From NCBI RefSeq assembly GCF_024519455.1, contig NZ_JALJRY010000026.1, positions 62,001-126,000 on the forward strand: a stretch of DNA of 64,000 bases, read 5' to 3'. How positions within the stretch are numbered: position 1 is the first letter of the stretch; each line of letters begins with the position of its first letter. The position numbers and the translations under genes are program-made. Source of the DNA: Streptomyces sp. STR69 (GTDB taxonomy: Bacteria > Actinomycetota > Actinomycetes > Streptomycetales > Streptomycetaceae). Shown piece after piece: positions 1-7,481 of this stretch. Below the pieces are notes generated by a model. It was given only the letters and a program-made list of their open reading frames with translations, made no database searches and was not told where the DNA came from.

Positions 1-4
1 CATG

Positions 5-25
5 GTGAGTTCACGCCGAACTCAC
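5..25. terminator. Hairpin at the left window edge
   Basis: Eight-base arms GTGAGTTC and GAACTCAC flank a 5-base loop. In one frame a TGA lies at 6-8, so this could be the terminator or stop region of a gene lying mostly outside the window. The rest of 1-236 shows no convincing coding pattern in any frame and acts as spacer before the siderophore gene. Confidence 0.35.
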
Positions 26-236
26 GACCTACGGGAACGGCATCACACACTATGCGCTCGCTGTGGGGGACTTCCCACGGAACGGCAACGGTTTCGCTAC
101 GGCAAGGATCTTGAAGCAACCCGTAACCCGTTGGGCGGTACGGGAGTTGGCTTCGACAGGGGCGGAGGGGGCTGCTGTCGATGCGTGGTCCGCTGTGCCC
201 GGGGCGACGCGAGATCTCACATCCCGAGGAACAGTC

Positions 237-2243
237 TTGAACCCCACACCCACCCCTGGCAGCCACTCACACGAGCACACCTTGGCCACGGCGTCGGCCG
301 AGTCCGTTCCCCGGCAGCAGCCGCGCAGCCCGGAAGTCAGCCGTCCCCGGGGCGCGGGCGCCGACCTCCTGGAGCATCCGGACCCCCGAACCGCCGCCCA
401 GGCCGCGGCTGTTGAGAACCTGCTGCGCTGCTGGGTACGCGAAACGAACCTCCCAGCCCCCGATGACGGCACCCTCCGTATCCCCCTCCCCGCCAGCGGC
501 ACGGCCCTGCACGCACAGGTCCAGTACTGGTCCCCAACCGGCTGGCACCGCTTCGGCGTTCCATATCTGTCCGACGCTCCCCACGGCGCACCACCGGCCG
601 ACGCGGTGACGGTCGCGGCGTTGCTCGCCAGGGAGACGGCCGCGCGCGACGGCGATTCCGCACAGGAAGCGGCGGTGGTACCTGCGACGGCATCCGACAC
701 CGGCACCGATCTGGTGGCCCGCGTCGCCGACTCCCTCCGACGTACCGTCACCTTCATCACCGACCGCCGCGCACACCCGGCGGACGGCCCGGATCTCTTC
801 CTCTCCGCCGAACAGGCGCTCCTCCTCGGACACCCGCTCCACCCGACGGCCAAGAGTCGCGAGGGTCTCTCCGAGGCCGAAGTCCGGCTGTACTCACCGG
901 AGTTGCGCGGCTCCTTCGCACTGCGCTGGCTGGCCGTCGCCCCCTCCGTACTCGCCACCGACTCGGCCTGGACCGAACGTGGCCGACCTGTCTCCGCCGC
1001 CCACCTCACGGCCCGACTCGCCGGAACCGGGCTGCCGTTGCCCGACGGGCACACCGCGCTCCCCCTGCACCCCTGGCAGTGGCGCGAGATCCGACACCGT
1101 GCCGACATCGCAGCCCTGATCGACGCCGGATTGATCCAGGACCTCGGCCCCTACGGCACCCGGTGGCACCCCACGTCCTCCGTACGAACCGTCCACCAAA
1201 CCGGCGCCCCCGCCATGCTCAAGCTGTCCCTGGGTCTCCGCATCACCAACTCCCGTCGTGAGAACCTCCGCAAAGAACTCCATCGCGGCGTAGAAGTGCA
1301 CCGCCTGCTGCGCAGCGGCCTGTCCCAGCAGTGGCAGGCCGTCCACCCGGGCTTCGACATCGTCCGTGACCCGGCCTGGCTGGCCGTCGACGCGCAGGCG
1401 GACGGGCGCGGTGCCGACCGTGACGCAGGGGGCACAGGAGGTACCCGTGCGCCCCTGGCCGGAATCGACGTGGTGATCCGGCACAACCCGTTCAGCCCGT
1501 CCGACGACGTCTCCTGCGTCGCCGGGCTTGTCTCACCCAGGCCGTACAGCTGGCGGAGCGCCACCGTCGGCGGACCGCAGGCGACTTCGCAGACCGGCCA
1601 CTTCGCGCCCGGTGCGCCTGTGCTGCGGTCCCGGCTGGCCGAGGTCGTCACCGGCCTCGCCGAGCGGACCGGCCGGTCCCGTGAAGCAGTCGCCGCGGAG
1701 TGGTTCCTGCGGTACCTGGAGCAGGTCGTCCGTCCCGTGCTGTGGCTGGACGGCGAGGCAGGTATCGCCCTGGAGGCGCACCAGCAGAACACGCTGCTCC
1801 TGCTGGACGGTGTGGGCTGGCCCGCAGGTGGCCGCTACCGCGACAACCAGGGCTACTACTTCCGGGCGTCCAGGCGCGTGGAGCTCGGCGCCCGCCTGCC
1901 CGGCATCGGCGAACACAGCGACACCTTCGTCTCCGACGAGGTCACCGACGAACGCTTCGCGTACTACCTCGCGATCAACAACGTGCTCGGTCTCATCGGA
2001 GCGTTCGGCTCGCAAGGGCTCGCCGACGAACGGCTGTTGCTGTCCGCCTTCCGCCGCTTCCTCCGCGACGTCGCCTCCGGTCCCGCCCGGCTGCGCACCT
2101 CCCTGCCGGCCCGCCTGCTCGACTCACCCGTCCTGCGCTGCAAGGCCAACCTCCTGACCCGCCTGCACGGCCTCGACGAGCTCATCGGCCCGGTCGACAC
2201 CCAATCCGTCTACGTCACCATCGCCAACCCCCTTCGCTCCTGA
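237..2243 (+). CDS. IucA/IucC-family siderophore synthetase
   Basis: NRPS-independent siderophore synthetase of about 668 aa, the usual size of the family. These enzymes adenylate a carboxylate and condense it with an amine or hydroxylamine in the cytoplasm. Family landmarks are visible: HPWQW near residue 278, KLSLGLRITNS near 329, and EAHQQN near 513, which belong to the ATP-binding and catalytic core. The frame is open to a GTG at 63, but TTG 237 is preferred because GAGGA lies 6 bases upstream and homology begins well after it. The next gene is an AlcB/DesC-type acyltransferase, so the pair looks like the tail of a hydroxamate siderophore operon whose earlier genes lie left of the window. 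No iron box was seen in 1-236, consistent with an internal operon position. The product is not determinable here. Confidence 0.85.
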   Translation: MNPTPTPGSHSHEHTLATASAESVPRQQPRSPEVSRPRGAGADLLEHPDPRTAAQAAAVENLLRCWVRETNLPAPDDGTLRIPLPASGTALHAQVQYWSPTGWHRFGVPYLSDAPHGAPPADAVTVAALLARETAARDGDSAQEAAVVPATASDTGTDLVARVADSLRRTVTFITDRRAHPADGPDLFLSAEQALLLGHPLHPTAKSREGLSEAEVRLYSPELRGSFALRWLAVAPSVLATDSAWTERGRPVSAAHLTARLAGTGLPLPDGHTALPLHPWQWREIRHRADIAALIDAGLIQDLGPYGTRWHPTSSVRTVHQTGAPAMLKLSLGLRITNSRRENLRKELHRGVEVHRLLRSGLSQQWQAVHPGFDIVRDPAWLAVDAQADGRGADRDAGGTGGTRAPLAGIDVVIRHNPFSPSDDVSCVAGLVSPRPYSWRSATVGGPQATSQTGHFAPGAPVLRSRLAEVVTGLAERTGRSREAVAAEWFLRYLEQVVRPVLWLDGEAGIALEAHQQNTLLLLDGVGWPAGGRYRDNQGYYFRASRRVELGARLPGIGEHSDTFVSDEVTDERFAYYLAINNVLGLIGAFGSQGLADERLLLSAFRRFLRDVASGPARLRTSLPARLLDSPVLRCKANLLTRLHGLDELIGPVDTQSVYVTIANPLRS

Positions 2244-2295
2244 CAGCCCCCAACTCCCTTCGCCCCTGATCGCCATCAACTCCCTTCATCCCTGA
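2224..2295. repeat. Three 26-nt tandem repeats spanning the stop codon
   Basis: Three imperfect copies with an exact 26-base period start at 2224, 2250 and 2276. Each has a core like CAACTCCCTTCGCCCCTGA and ends in TGA. The first copy contains the last codons and stop of the siderophore synthetase; the other two are intergenic. Confidence 0.7.
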
Positions 2296-2334
2296 GGAAC
2301 ATGACCCACCCCGTCTCCTGAGAGGAGCGTCACC

Positions 2335-3069
2335 GTGCGTCCCACCGAGGCGAGCGCCGGCACCGCGACAGTCCCCGTTTCCACCCCGGGCACCGGTATC
2401 GGCCAGAGTTCCGGCACGGACGGCGAGGACACCCTCGACCTCCGCCTGCCCGCGGAGTTCCTCGCGCTCTGCGCCGAGGCGGATGCGAACGACCGTGACG
2501 ATCTCCTCGACCGTGTCGGCGACTGGGGGCGGATCCGTACCCCCGCAGGCGCCTTCCATCTCGCCCCTGTCCGGTGCGAGCGCGACCTCTCCCTCATCAG
2601 CCGGTGGATGAACGACCCCGCGGTCGCGGAATTCTGGGAACTGGCCGGTCCCCGGACGGTGACCGAGGACCACCTGCGCACCCAACTCGGCGGCGACGGA
2701 CGCAGCGTCCCCTGTCTCGGCGTGCTGGACGGCACCCCGATGAGTTACTGGGAGATCTACCGGGCGGACCTCGACCCCCTGGCCCGCTACTACCCTGCCC
2801 GACCGCACGACACCGGCATCCACCTGCTCATCGGTGACGCCGTCGACCGAGGACGAGGGGTGGGCAGCACCCTCATCCGGGCCGTCGCCGACCTCGTGCT
2901 CGACAAGCGCCCCGCCTGCGTCCGCGTCGTCGCCGAACCGGACCTTCGCAACACCCCCTCCGTAGCCGCTTTCCTGAGCGCCGGTTTCCGGTTCTCCGCC
3001 GAGGTCGACCTGCCCGCCAAGCGGGCCGCCCTCATGGTCCGGGACCGTTCCGTGCGCAAACTGCTGTAG
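2335..3069 (+). CDS. Siderophore acyltransferase (GNAT, AlcB/DesC-like)
   Basis: A 244-aa protein whose C-terminal 175 residues match the acetyltransferase family of hydroxamate siderophore pathways (IucB, AlcB, DesC, MbtK type), which acylate an N-hydroxylated diamine or lysine. Visible signatures are the FHLAPV start of the fold, the segment GTPMSYWEIYRADLDPLARYY, and the acetyl-CoA loop DRGRGVGSTLIRA. The first 80 residues are less typical and rich in small polar residues. The GTG start has GAGGAG 7 bases upstream. It lies 91 bases after the synthetase and is probably cotranscribed. The acyl donor cannot be read from sequence. Confidence 0.8.
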   Translation: MRPTEASAGTATVPVSTPGTGIGQSSGTDGEDTLDLRLPAEFLALCAEADANDRDDLLDRVGDWGRIRTPAGAFHLAPVRCERDLSLISRWMNDPAVAEFWELAGPRTVTEDHLRTQLGGDGRSVPCLGVLDGTPMSYWEIYRADLDPLARYYPARPHDTGIHLLIGDAVDRGRGVGSTLIRAVADLVLDKRPACVRVVAEPDLRNTPSVAAFLSAGFRFSAEVDLPAKRAALMVRDRSVRKLL

Positions 3070-3284
3070 CGCCAGCCGGCGGCGCCATCACTTTTGGTAC
3101 ACCGCTCGGACCGATCCGGTTCCACCTCGACCCGACCAATCCCCGTCCGATCCGACCTGGTCTCCATCCGATCGCCACCCGAACGAAACCCGCCCCCATC
3201 CGAAAGCCCCGACGTCTTGATCCACTCCCTCCCTCGGCCGTGATCGCCCGGTTGTCAGTCCCGCCCCGTAGGGTTGGTCGCGCT

Positions 3285-5273
3285 ATGACGAAGCCCTCAC
3301 TCCCCGAACTCCTGCATGCTGCCGTCACTGCCGTCGGCGGTTCGGAGCGCCCCGGCCAGGTGACCATGGCCGAAGCCGTCGCGGAGGCGATCGACGACGG
3401 CTCCCATCTGCTGGTCCAGGCCGGCACCGGTACCGGAAAGTCGCTCGGCTACCTGGTGCCCGCGCTCGCGCACGGGGAGCGTGTGGTCGTCGCGACGGCC
3501 ACCCTCGCGCTCCAGCGCCAGCTGGCCGAGCGGGACCTGCCGCGCACGGTCGACGCACTGCATCCCCTGCTGCGCCGCCGCCCCCAGTTCGCAATGCTCA
3601 AGGGCAGGTCGAACTACCTGTGCCTGCACCGTCTCCACGAGGGCGTGCCGCAGGACGAGGAGGAGGGTCTCTTCGACCAGTTCGAGGCGGCGGCGCCGAC
3701 CAGCAAGCTGGGCCAGGACCTGCTGCGGCTGCGCGACTGGACGGACGAGACCGAGAACGGCGACCGAGACGACCTCACGCCCGGAGTCTCCGACCGCGCG
3801 TGGGCGCAGGTCTCCGTGTCCTCCCGCGAGTGCCTGGGCGCCCAGAAGTGCGCCTACGGAGCGGAGTGTTTCGCCGAGGCGGCCCGCGAGCGCGCCAAGC
3901 TCGCCGACGTCGTCGTCACCAACCACGCGCTCCTCGCGATCGACGCGATCGAAGGCGCCCCCGTCCTTCCGCAGCACGAGGTGCTGATCGTCGACGAGGC
4001 CCATGAACTGGTCTCGCGAGTCACCGGAGTGGCCACCGGCGAGCTCACCCCGGGCCAGGTCAACCGCGCGGTGCGCCGGGCCGCGAAGCTGGTCAACGAG
4101 AAGGCCGCCGACCAGCTCCAGACCGCCGCCGAGGGTTTCGAGCGGCTCATGGAGCTCGCCCTGCCGGGCCGCCTGGAGGAGATCCCGGAGGACCTCGGTT
4201 ACGCGCTCATGGCGCTGCGGGACGCCTGCCGTACGGTGATCTCCGGGATCGGCGCCACCCGCGACAAGTCCGTGCAGGACGAGGACGCGGTCCGCAAGCA
4301 GGCACTGGCCTCAGTGGAGGCCGTGCACGACGTGGCGGAGCGGATCAGCAACGGCTCCGAGTGGGACGTCGTCTGGTACGAACGCCACGACCGCTTCGGC
4401 GCCTCCCTGCGCGTCGCCCCCATGTCCGTGTCCGGCCTGCTTCGGGAGAAGCTCTTCGCGGACCGCTCGGTCACCCTGACGTCCGCGACGCTGAAGCTCG
4501 GCGGCGACTTCAACGGCGTGGGGGCCTCCCTGGGCCTCGCCCCCGAGGGCACGGTGGGCGACGACCTCCCGCAGTGGAAGGGCGTCGACGTGGGCTCGCC
4601 CTTCGACTACCCGAAGCAGGGCATCCTGTACGTCGCCAAGCACCTCTCGCGCCCCGCGCGGGACGGCGATCGCGCCGACATGCTGGACGAGTTGACCGAG
4701 TTGATCCAGGCGGCGGGCGGTCGCACCCTGGGCCTCTTCTCCTCGATGCGGGGTGCCCAACTCGCCGCCGAGGAGCTGCGCTCCCGCATCCCCGAGTACC
4801 CCATCCTGCTCCAGGGCGAGGAGACGCTCGGCGAGCTGATCAAGAACTTCGCGGCCGACCCGAAGACCTGTCTCTTCGGCACGCTGTCGCTCTGGCAGGG
4901 CGTCGATGTCCCCGGAGCCAGTTGCCAGTTGGTCGTCATGGACAAGATCCCGTTCCCGCGTCCGGACGACCCCTTGATGAGCGCCCGCCAGAAGGCGGTC
5001 GAGGACGCGGGGGGCAACGGCTTCATGGCGGTGGCCGCGACGCACGCGGCGCTGCTCATGGCCCAGGGCGCCGGCCGTCTCGTCCGGGCGTCGGGCGACC
5101 GGGGAGTGGTCGCCGTCCTGGATCAGCGGCTGGCCACCGCCCGCTACGGCAGCTATCTCAAGGCGTCACTGCCCGACTTCTGGTACACCACGGACCGTAA
5201 CCAGGCCCGGAGGTCGCTGGCCGCGATCGACGCGAAGGCGAAGAAGGCGGAGGCGGAAGCCGAGACGGAGTGA
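3285..5273 (+). CDS. dinG: DinG-family ATP-dependent DNA helicase
   Basis: Superfamily 2 XPD/DinG helicase of about 662 aa, a 5'-3' DNA helicase that unwinds damaged or structured DNA. Walker A QAGTGTGKS lies at residues 45-53 and the DEAH box at 237-240. Four cysteines fitting the Fe-S cluster domain lie between them at 113, 183, 189 and 195. C-terminal helicase motifs include GTLSLWQGVDVPG and QGAGRLVR. The ATG at 3285 is chosen because the Streptomyces-typical N-terminus MTKPSLPELLHAAV starts there; the frame extends to 3240. It converges on lexA. No clear LexA box precedes it, so damage control is not evident here. The Lys- and Glu-rich tail is ordinary. Confidence 0.88.
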   Translation: MTKPSLPELLHAAVTAVGGSERPGQVTMAEAVAEAIDDGSHLLVQAGTGTGKSLGYLVPALAHGERVVVATATLALQRQLAERDLPRTVDALHPLLRRRPQFAMLKGRSNYLCLHRLHEGVPQDEEEGLFDQFEAAAPTSKLGQDLLRLRDWTDETENGDRDDLTPGVSDRAWAQVSVSSRECLGAQKCAYGAECFAEAARERAKLADVVVTNHALLAIDAIEGAPVLPQHEVLIVDEAHELVSRVTGVATGELTPGQVNRAVRRAAKLVNEKAADQLQTAAEGFERLMELALPGRLEEIPEDLGYALMALRDACRTVISGIGATRDKSVQDEDAVRKQALASVEAVHDVAERISNGSEWDVVWYERHDRFGASLRVAPMSVSGLLREKLFADRSVTLTSATLKLGGDFNGVGASLGLAPEGTVGDDLPQWKGVDVGSPFDYPKQGILYVAKHLSRPARDGDRADMLDELTELIQAAGGRTLGLFSSMRGAQLAAEELRSRIPEYPILLQGEETLGELIKNFAADPKTCLFGTLSLWQGVDVPGASCQLVVMDKIPFPRPDDPLMSARQKAVEDAGGNGFMAVAATHAALLMAQGAGRLVRASGDRGVVAVLDQRLATARYGSYLKASLPDFWYTTDRNQARRSLAAIDAKAKKAEAEAETE

Positions 5274-5277
5274 CCGA

Positions 5278-5305
5278 CGGTTGCCCTGGCGTCTCAGGGC
5301 AACCG
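5278..5305 (+). terminator. Terminator after dinG
   Basis: A perfect 10-bp stem, CGGTTGCCCT with AGGGCAACCG, surrounds an 8-base loop and begins 5 bases after the helicase stop codon. Confidence 0.8.
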
Positions 5306-5344
5306 CTGATCGACAGCGGACCCCGCCGGATCCGGGACAGCACA

Positions 5345-5378
5345 GGACCCCGGAACCGGCGCAGGGGTCCCGGGGTCC
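5345..5378 (-). terminator. Terminator downstream of lexA
   Basis: Arms GGACCCCGG and CCGGGGTCC are separated by 16 bases. The hairpin lies 41 bases past the lexA stop on the minus strand, in the convergent dinG/lexA interval. Confidence 0.55.
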
Positions 5379-5419
5379 GGTCAGGGGGCCGGGCCGATGA
5401 GGCCCGCCCGCCGCGGCCG

Positions 5420-6199
5420 TCACACGCGCCGCAGCACCGCCACCACCTTGCCGAGGATCGTCGCGTCGTCGCCGGGGATCGGCTCGTACGCGGAGTTGTG
5501 CGGGAGGAGCCAGACATGGCCGTCCTCGCGCTTGAAGCGCTTGACGGTGGCTTCGCCCTCCAGCATGGCGGCCACGATGTCGCCGTTCTCCGCGACCGGC
5601 TGGCGGCGCACGGTGACCCAGTCGCCGTCACAGATCGCGGCCTCGATCATCGAGTCACCGACGACCTTGAGGACGAACAGCTCACCGTCACCGACCAGTT
5701 GGCGGGGGAGGGGGAACACGTCCTCGACCGACTCCTCGGCGAGGATCGGGCCACCGGCGGCGATCCGGCCCACCAAGGGGACGTACGACGCGGCGGGCTT
5801 GCCCGCGGTGTCCGTGGGCTGCACCGACGAGGACTGGTCGCTGCCGCGGACCTCGTATGCGCGCGGGCGGTGCGGGTCGCGGCGCAGGAAGCCCTTGCGC
5901 TCCAGTGCCATCAGTTGGTGTGCGACCGAGGATGTGCTGGACAGGCCCACGGCCTGGCCGATCTCGCGCATCGACGGCGGGTAGCCCCGTCGCTGCACCG
6001 AGTCCCTGATGACCTCGATCACCCGGCGCTGCCGGTCCGTGAGTCCCGAGCTGTCCGCCCGGATGCCGGGAGGTCGGCCCGGCAGGGAGCGCTTGTGTCC
6101 CTCGGGATTCGCGGCTTCGTTCATTGCATGCACCGGCTCGAGTCGGCCCTGGGAGCGATCCTGGGCAGTGATGGTGGCACTGTCTGCGGTGGTGGTCAC
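5420..6199 (-). CDS. lexA: LexA, SOS repressor
   Basis: A 259-aa transcriptional repressor and self-cleaving S24 peptidase; RecA-stimulated autoproteolysis derepresses DNA repair genes. A winged helix-turn-helix occupies residues 52-120 (LTDRQRRVIEVIRDS, PPSMREIGQAVGLSS). The cleavage site is A148-G149 in GRIAAGG, and the catalytic dyad is S183 (GDSM) and K220. The GTG at 6199 is chosen because GAGAGGGG lies just upstream on the minus strand; an internal ATG 25 codons later is an alternative. A LexA box about 60 bases upstream indicates autoregulation. It is divergent from nrdR-nrdJ and convergent with dinG, the usual Streptomyces arrangement. Confidence 0.95.
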   Translation of the reverse strand: MTTTADSATITAQDRSQGRLEPVHAMNEAANPEGHKRSLPGRPPGIRADSSGLTDRQRRVIEVIRDSVQRRGYPPSMREIGQAVGLSSTSSVAHQLMALERKGFLRRDPHRPRAYEVRGSDQSSSVQPTDTAGKPAASYVPLVGRIAAGGPILAEESVEDVFPLPRQLVGDGELFVLKVVGDSMIEAAICDGDWVTVRRQPVAENGDIVAAMLEGEATVKRFKREDGHVWLLPHNSAYEPIPGDDATILGKVVAVLRRV

Positions 6200-6258
6200 G
6201 TCGGCCCCTCTCGATGTTCTCCCTGCTGGACAACGGTAGTTGCTTTCGAAAGGTTGCG

Positions 6259-6274
6259 CCAAACACACGTTCGA
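6259..6274 (-). promoter_or_regulatory. LexA box upstream of lexA
   Basis: On the minus strand the site reads TCGAACGTGTGTTTGG. It matches 10 of the 12 fixed bases of the actinobacterial box TCGAAC-N4-GTTCGA, with one perfect half. Its position about 60 bases before the lexA start fits autorepression. Confidence 0.75.
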
Positions 6275-6764
6275 GTGAAAAAACGCGGATAGCCTGCCGC
6301 GATCATGCGTCTGGGTGTATGGCCGACGTGGCACCTGGCGGACAAAGGGGCCCGTTGTCAGGCTCTTCGCCGCCCGGGTGGTGACCTTGCGGGTTGTCGC
6401 CCCAGTCTGCCACCCGGTGTCCCGGCAGCCGGGGGCCGGTCCCGTTCTGTGCGGGAGCCCCACGTCTTCTCCGTGCCGCGCTCACGGTATCCCCGTAAGT
6501 GCCCAGGCGGTACGGGTGTGTGCCCGCGTGTTCGGGGTGACGGTATGGCCGTATGGCACATGCCAATACGGGTGCGACACGCGCGTGCGGCGTGTTTGTG
6601 TGGGCCAATCACCACATCTAGTGGTTGGATTGCGGCAGCAGCCCAGAAGTTGTGGTCCCCCGGGTCTTCATCGTCTCGGCCATCGCCTATGCTTGGGGCT
6701 GCTTCGAGAGGCCCGAGGGGTCTTACGAGGCTATTGCGTCTGCTGTGAGGGAGGGTTGGAGATC
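6275..6764. other. lexA-nrdR divergent intergenic region
   Basis: About 490 bases with no convincing gene; the open frames here are extensions of nrdR or have poor codon bias. It should hold the nrdRJ promoter. A possible -10 hexamer TATGCT lies at 6688-6693, and an NrdR-box-like inverted repeat lies at 6610-6625. A small palindrome CACGCGCGTG lies at 6579-6588. Confidence 0.5.
6610..6625. promoter_or_regulatory. Candidate NrdR box
   Basis: An inverted repeat ACCAC-ATCTA-GTGGT at 6611-6625 resembles the NrdR box (approximate consensus acaCwAtATaTwGtgt); read on the minus strand about 11 of 14 core positions agree. NrdR sites normally occur as a pair one or more helical turns apart. A second good copy was not found. 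Confidence 0.4.
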
Positions 6765-7316
6765 ATGCACTGCCCCTTCTGCAGGCACCCCGACAGCCGT
6801 GTCGTCGACAGCCGTACAACGGACGACGGCACATCGATCCGCCGACGCCGCCAGTGCCCTGACTGCTCCCGTCGTTTCACGACCGTGGAGACGTGCTCGC
6901 TCATGGTGGTCAAGCGGTCCGGAGTCACCGAGCCCTTCAGCCGTACCAAGGTCATCAATGGTGTGCGCAAGGCATGCCAGGGACGGCCTGTCACCGAGGA
7001 CGCACTCGCCCAGCTCGGTCAGCGGGTCGAAGAGGCCGTGCGCGCCACCGGAAGCGCCGAACTGACCACCCATGACGTCGGGCTGGCCATACTCGGTCCG
7101 TTGCAGGAACTCGACCTCGTCGCCTATCTGCGATTCGCCTCCGTCTACCGGGCGTTCAACTCGTTGGACGATTTCGAGGCCGCGATCGTGGAACTGAGGG
7201 AAGCGACGCCAGGCCCCGCCGCGGTCGACGAAGACGCGGGATCGGGGAGCCAGGAAGACGACGGCGGGCCCGGAGGGACTGTTCAGGTCCCGGTGCCCGC
7301 CCACTCCGCCGACTGA
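6765..7316 (+). CDS. nrdR: NrdR, ribonucleotide reductase repressor
   Basis: A 183-aa ATP/dATP-responsive repressor of ribonucleotide reductase genes. The N-terminal zinc ribbon uses C3, C6, C31 and C34 (MHCPFC and CPDC). It is followed by an ATP-cone domain from about residue 49 (MVVKRSGVTEPFSRTKV) to about 139. The C-terminal tail of some 30 residues is acidic and glycine-rich and probably disordered. The ATG at 6765 has GGAG just upstream. It precedes nrdJ by 165 bases, and the two are cotranscribed in other streptomycetes. Confidence 0.95.
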   Translation: MHCPFCRHPDSRVVDSRTTDDGTSIRRRRQCPDCSRRFTTVETCSLMVVKRSGVTEPFSRTKVINGVRKACQGRPVTEDALAQLGQRVEEAVRATGSAELTTHDVGLAILGPLQELDLVAYLRFASVYRAFNSLDDFEAAIVELREATPGPAAVDEDAGSGSQEDDGGPGGTVQVPVPAHSAD

Positions 7317-7481
7317 CCGACGGGCCGGAACCGGGCCAAGACCCCGGATCCGGCCGGACGGCGGCGGACCAGGACTTGTCGTGGAGCCATGAGCGTGTGG
7401 GCTGCCACGACACCAGACAAACACTCTGCCACGGGAACATCGTGGCATTTCAGGGCGTTTTTGCCTGTACAGGGAGGCGGC

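Noticed and set aside
2..415. 137-residue frame at the left edge
   Set aside because: Arg- and Gly-rich with poor third-position GC; it overlaps the siderophore synthetase in a different frame.
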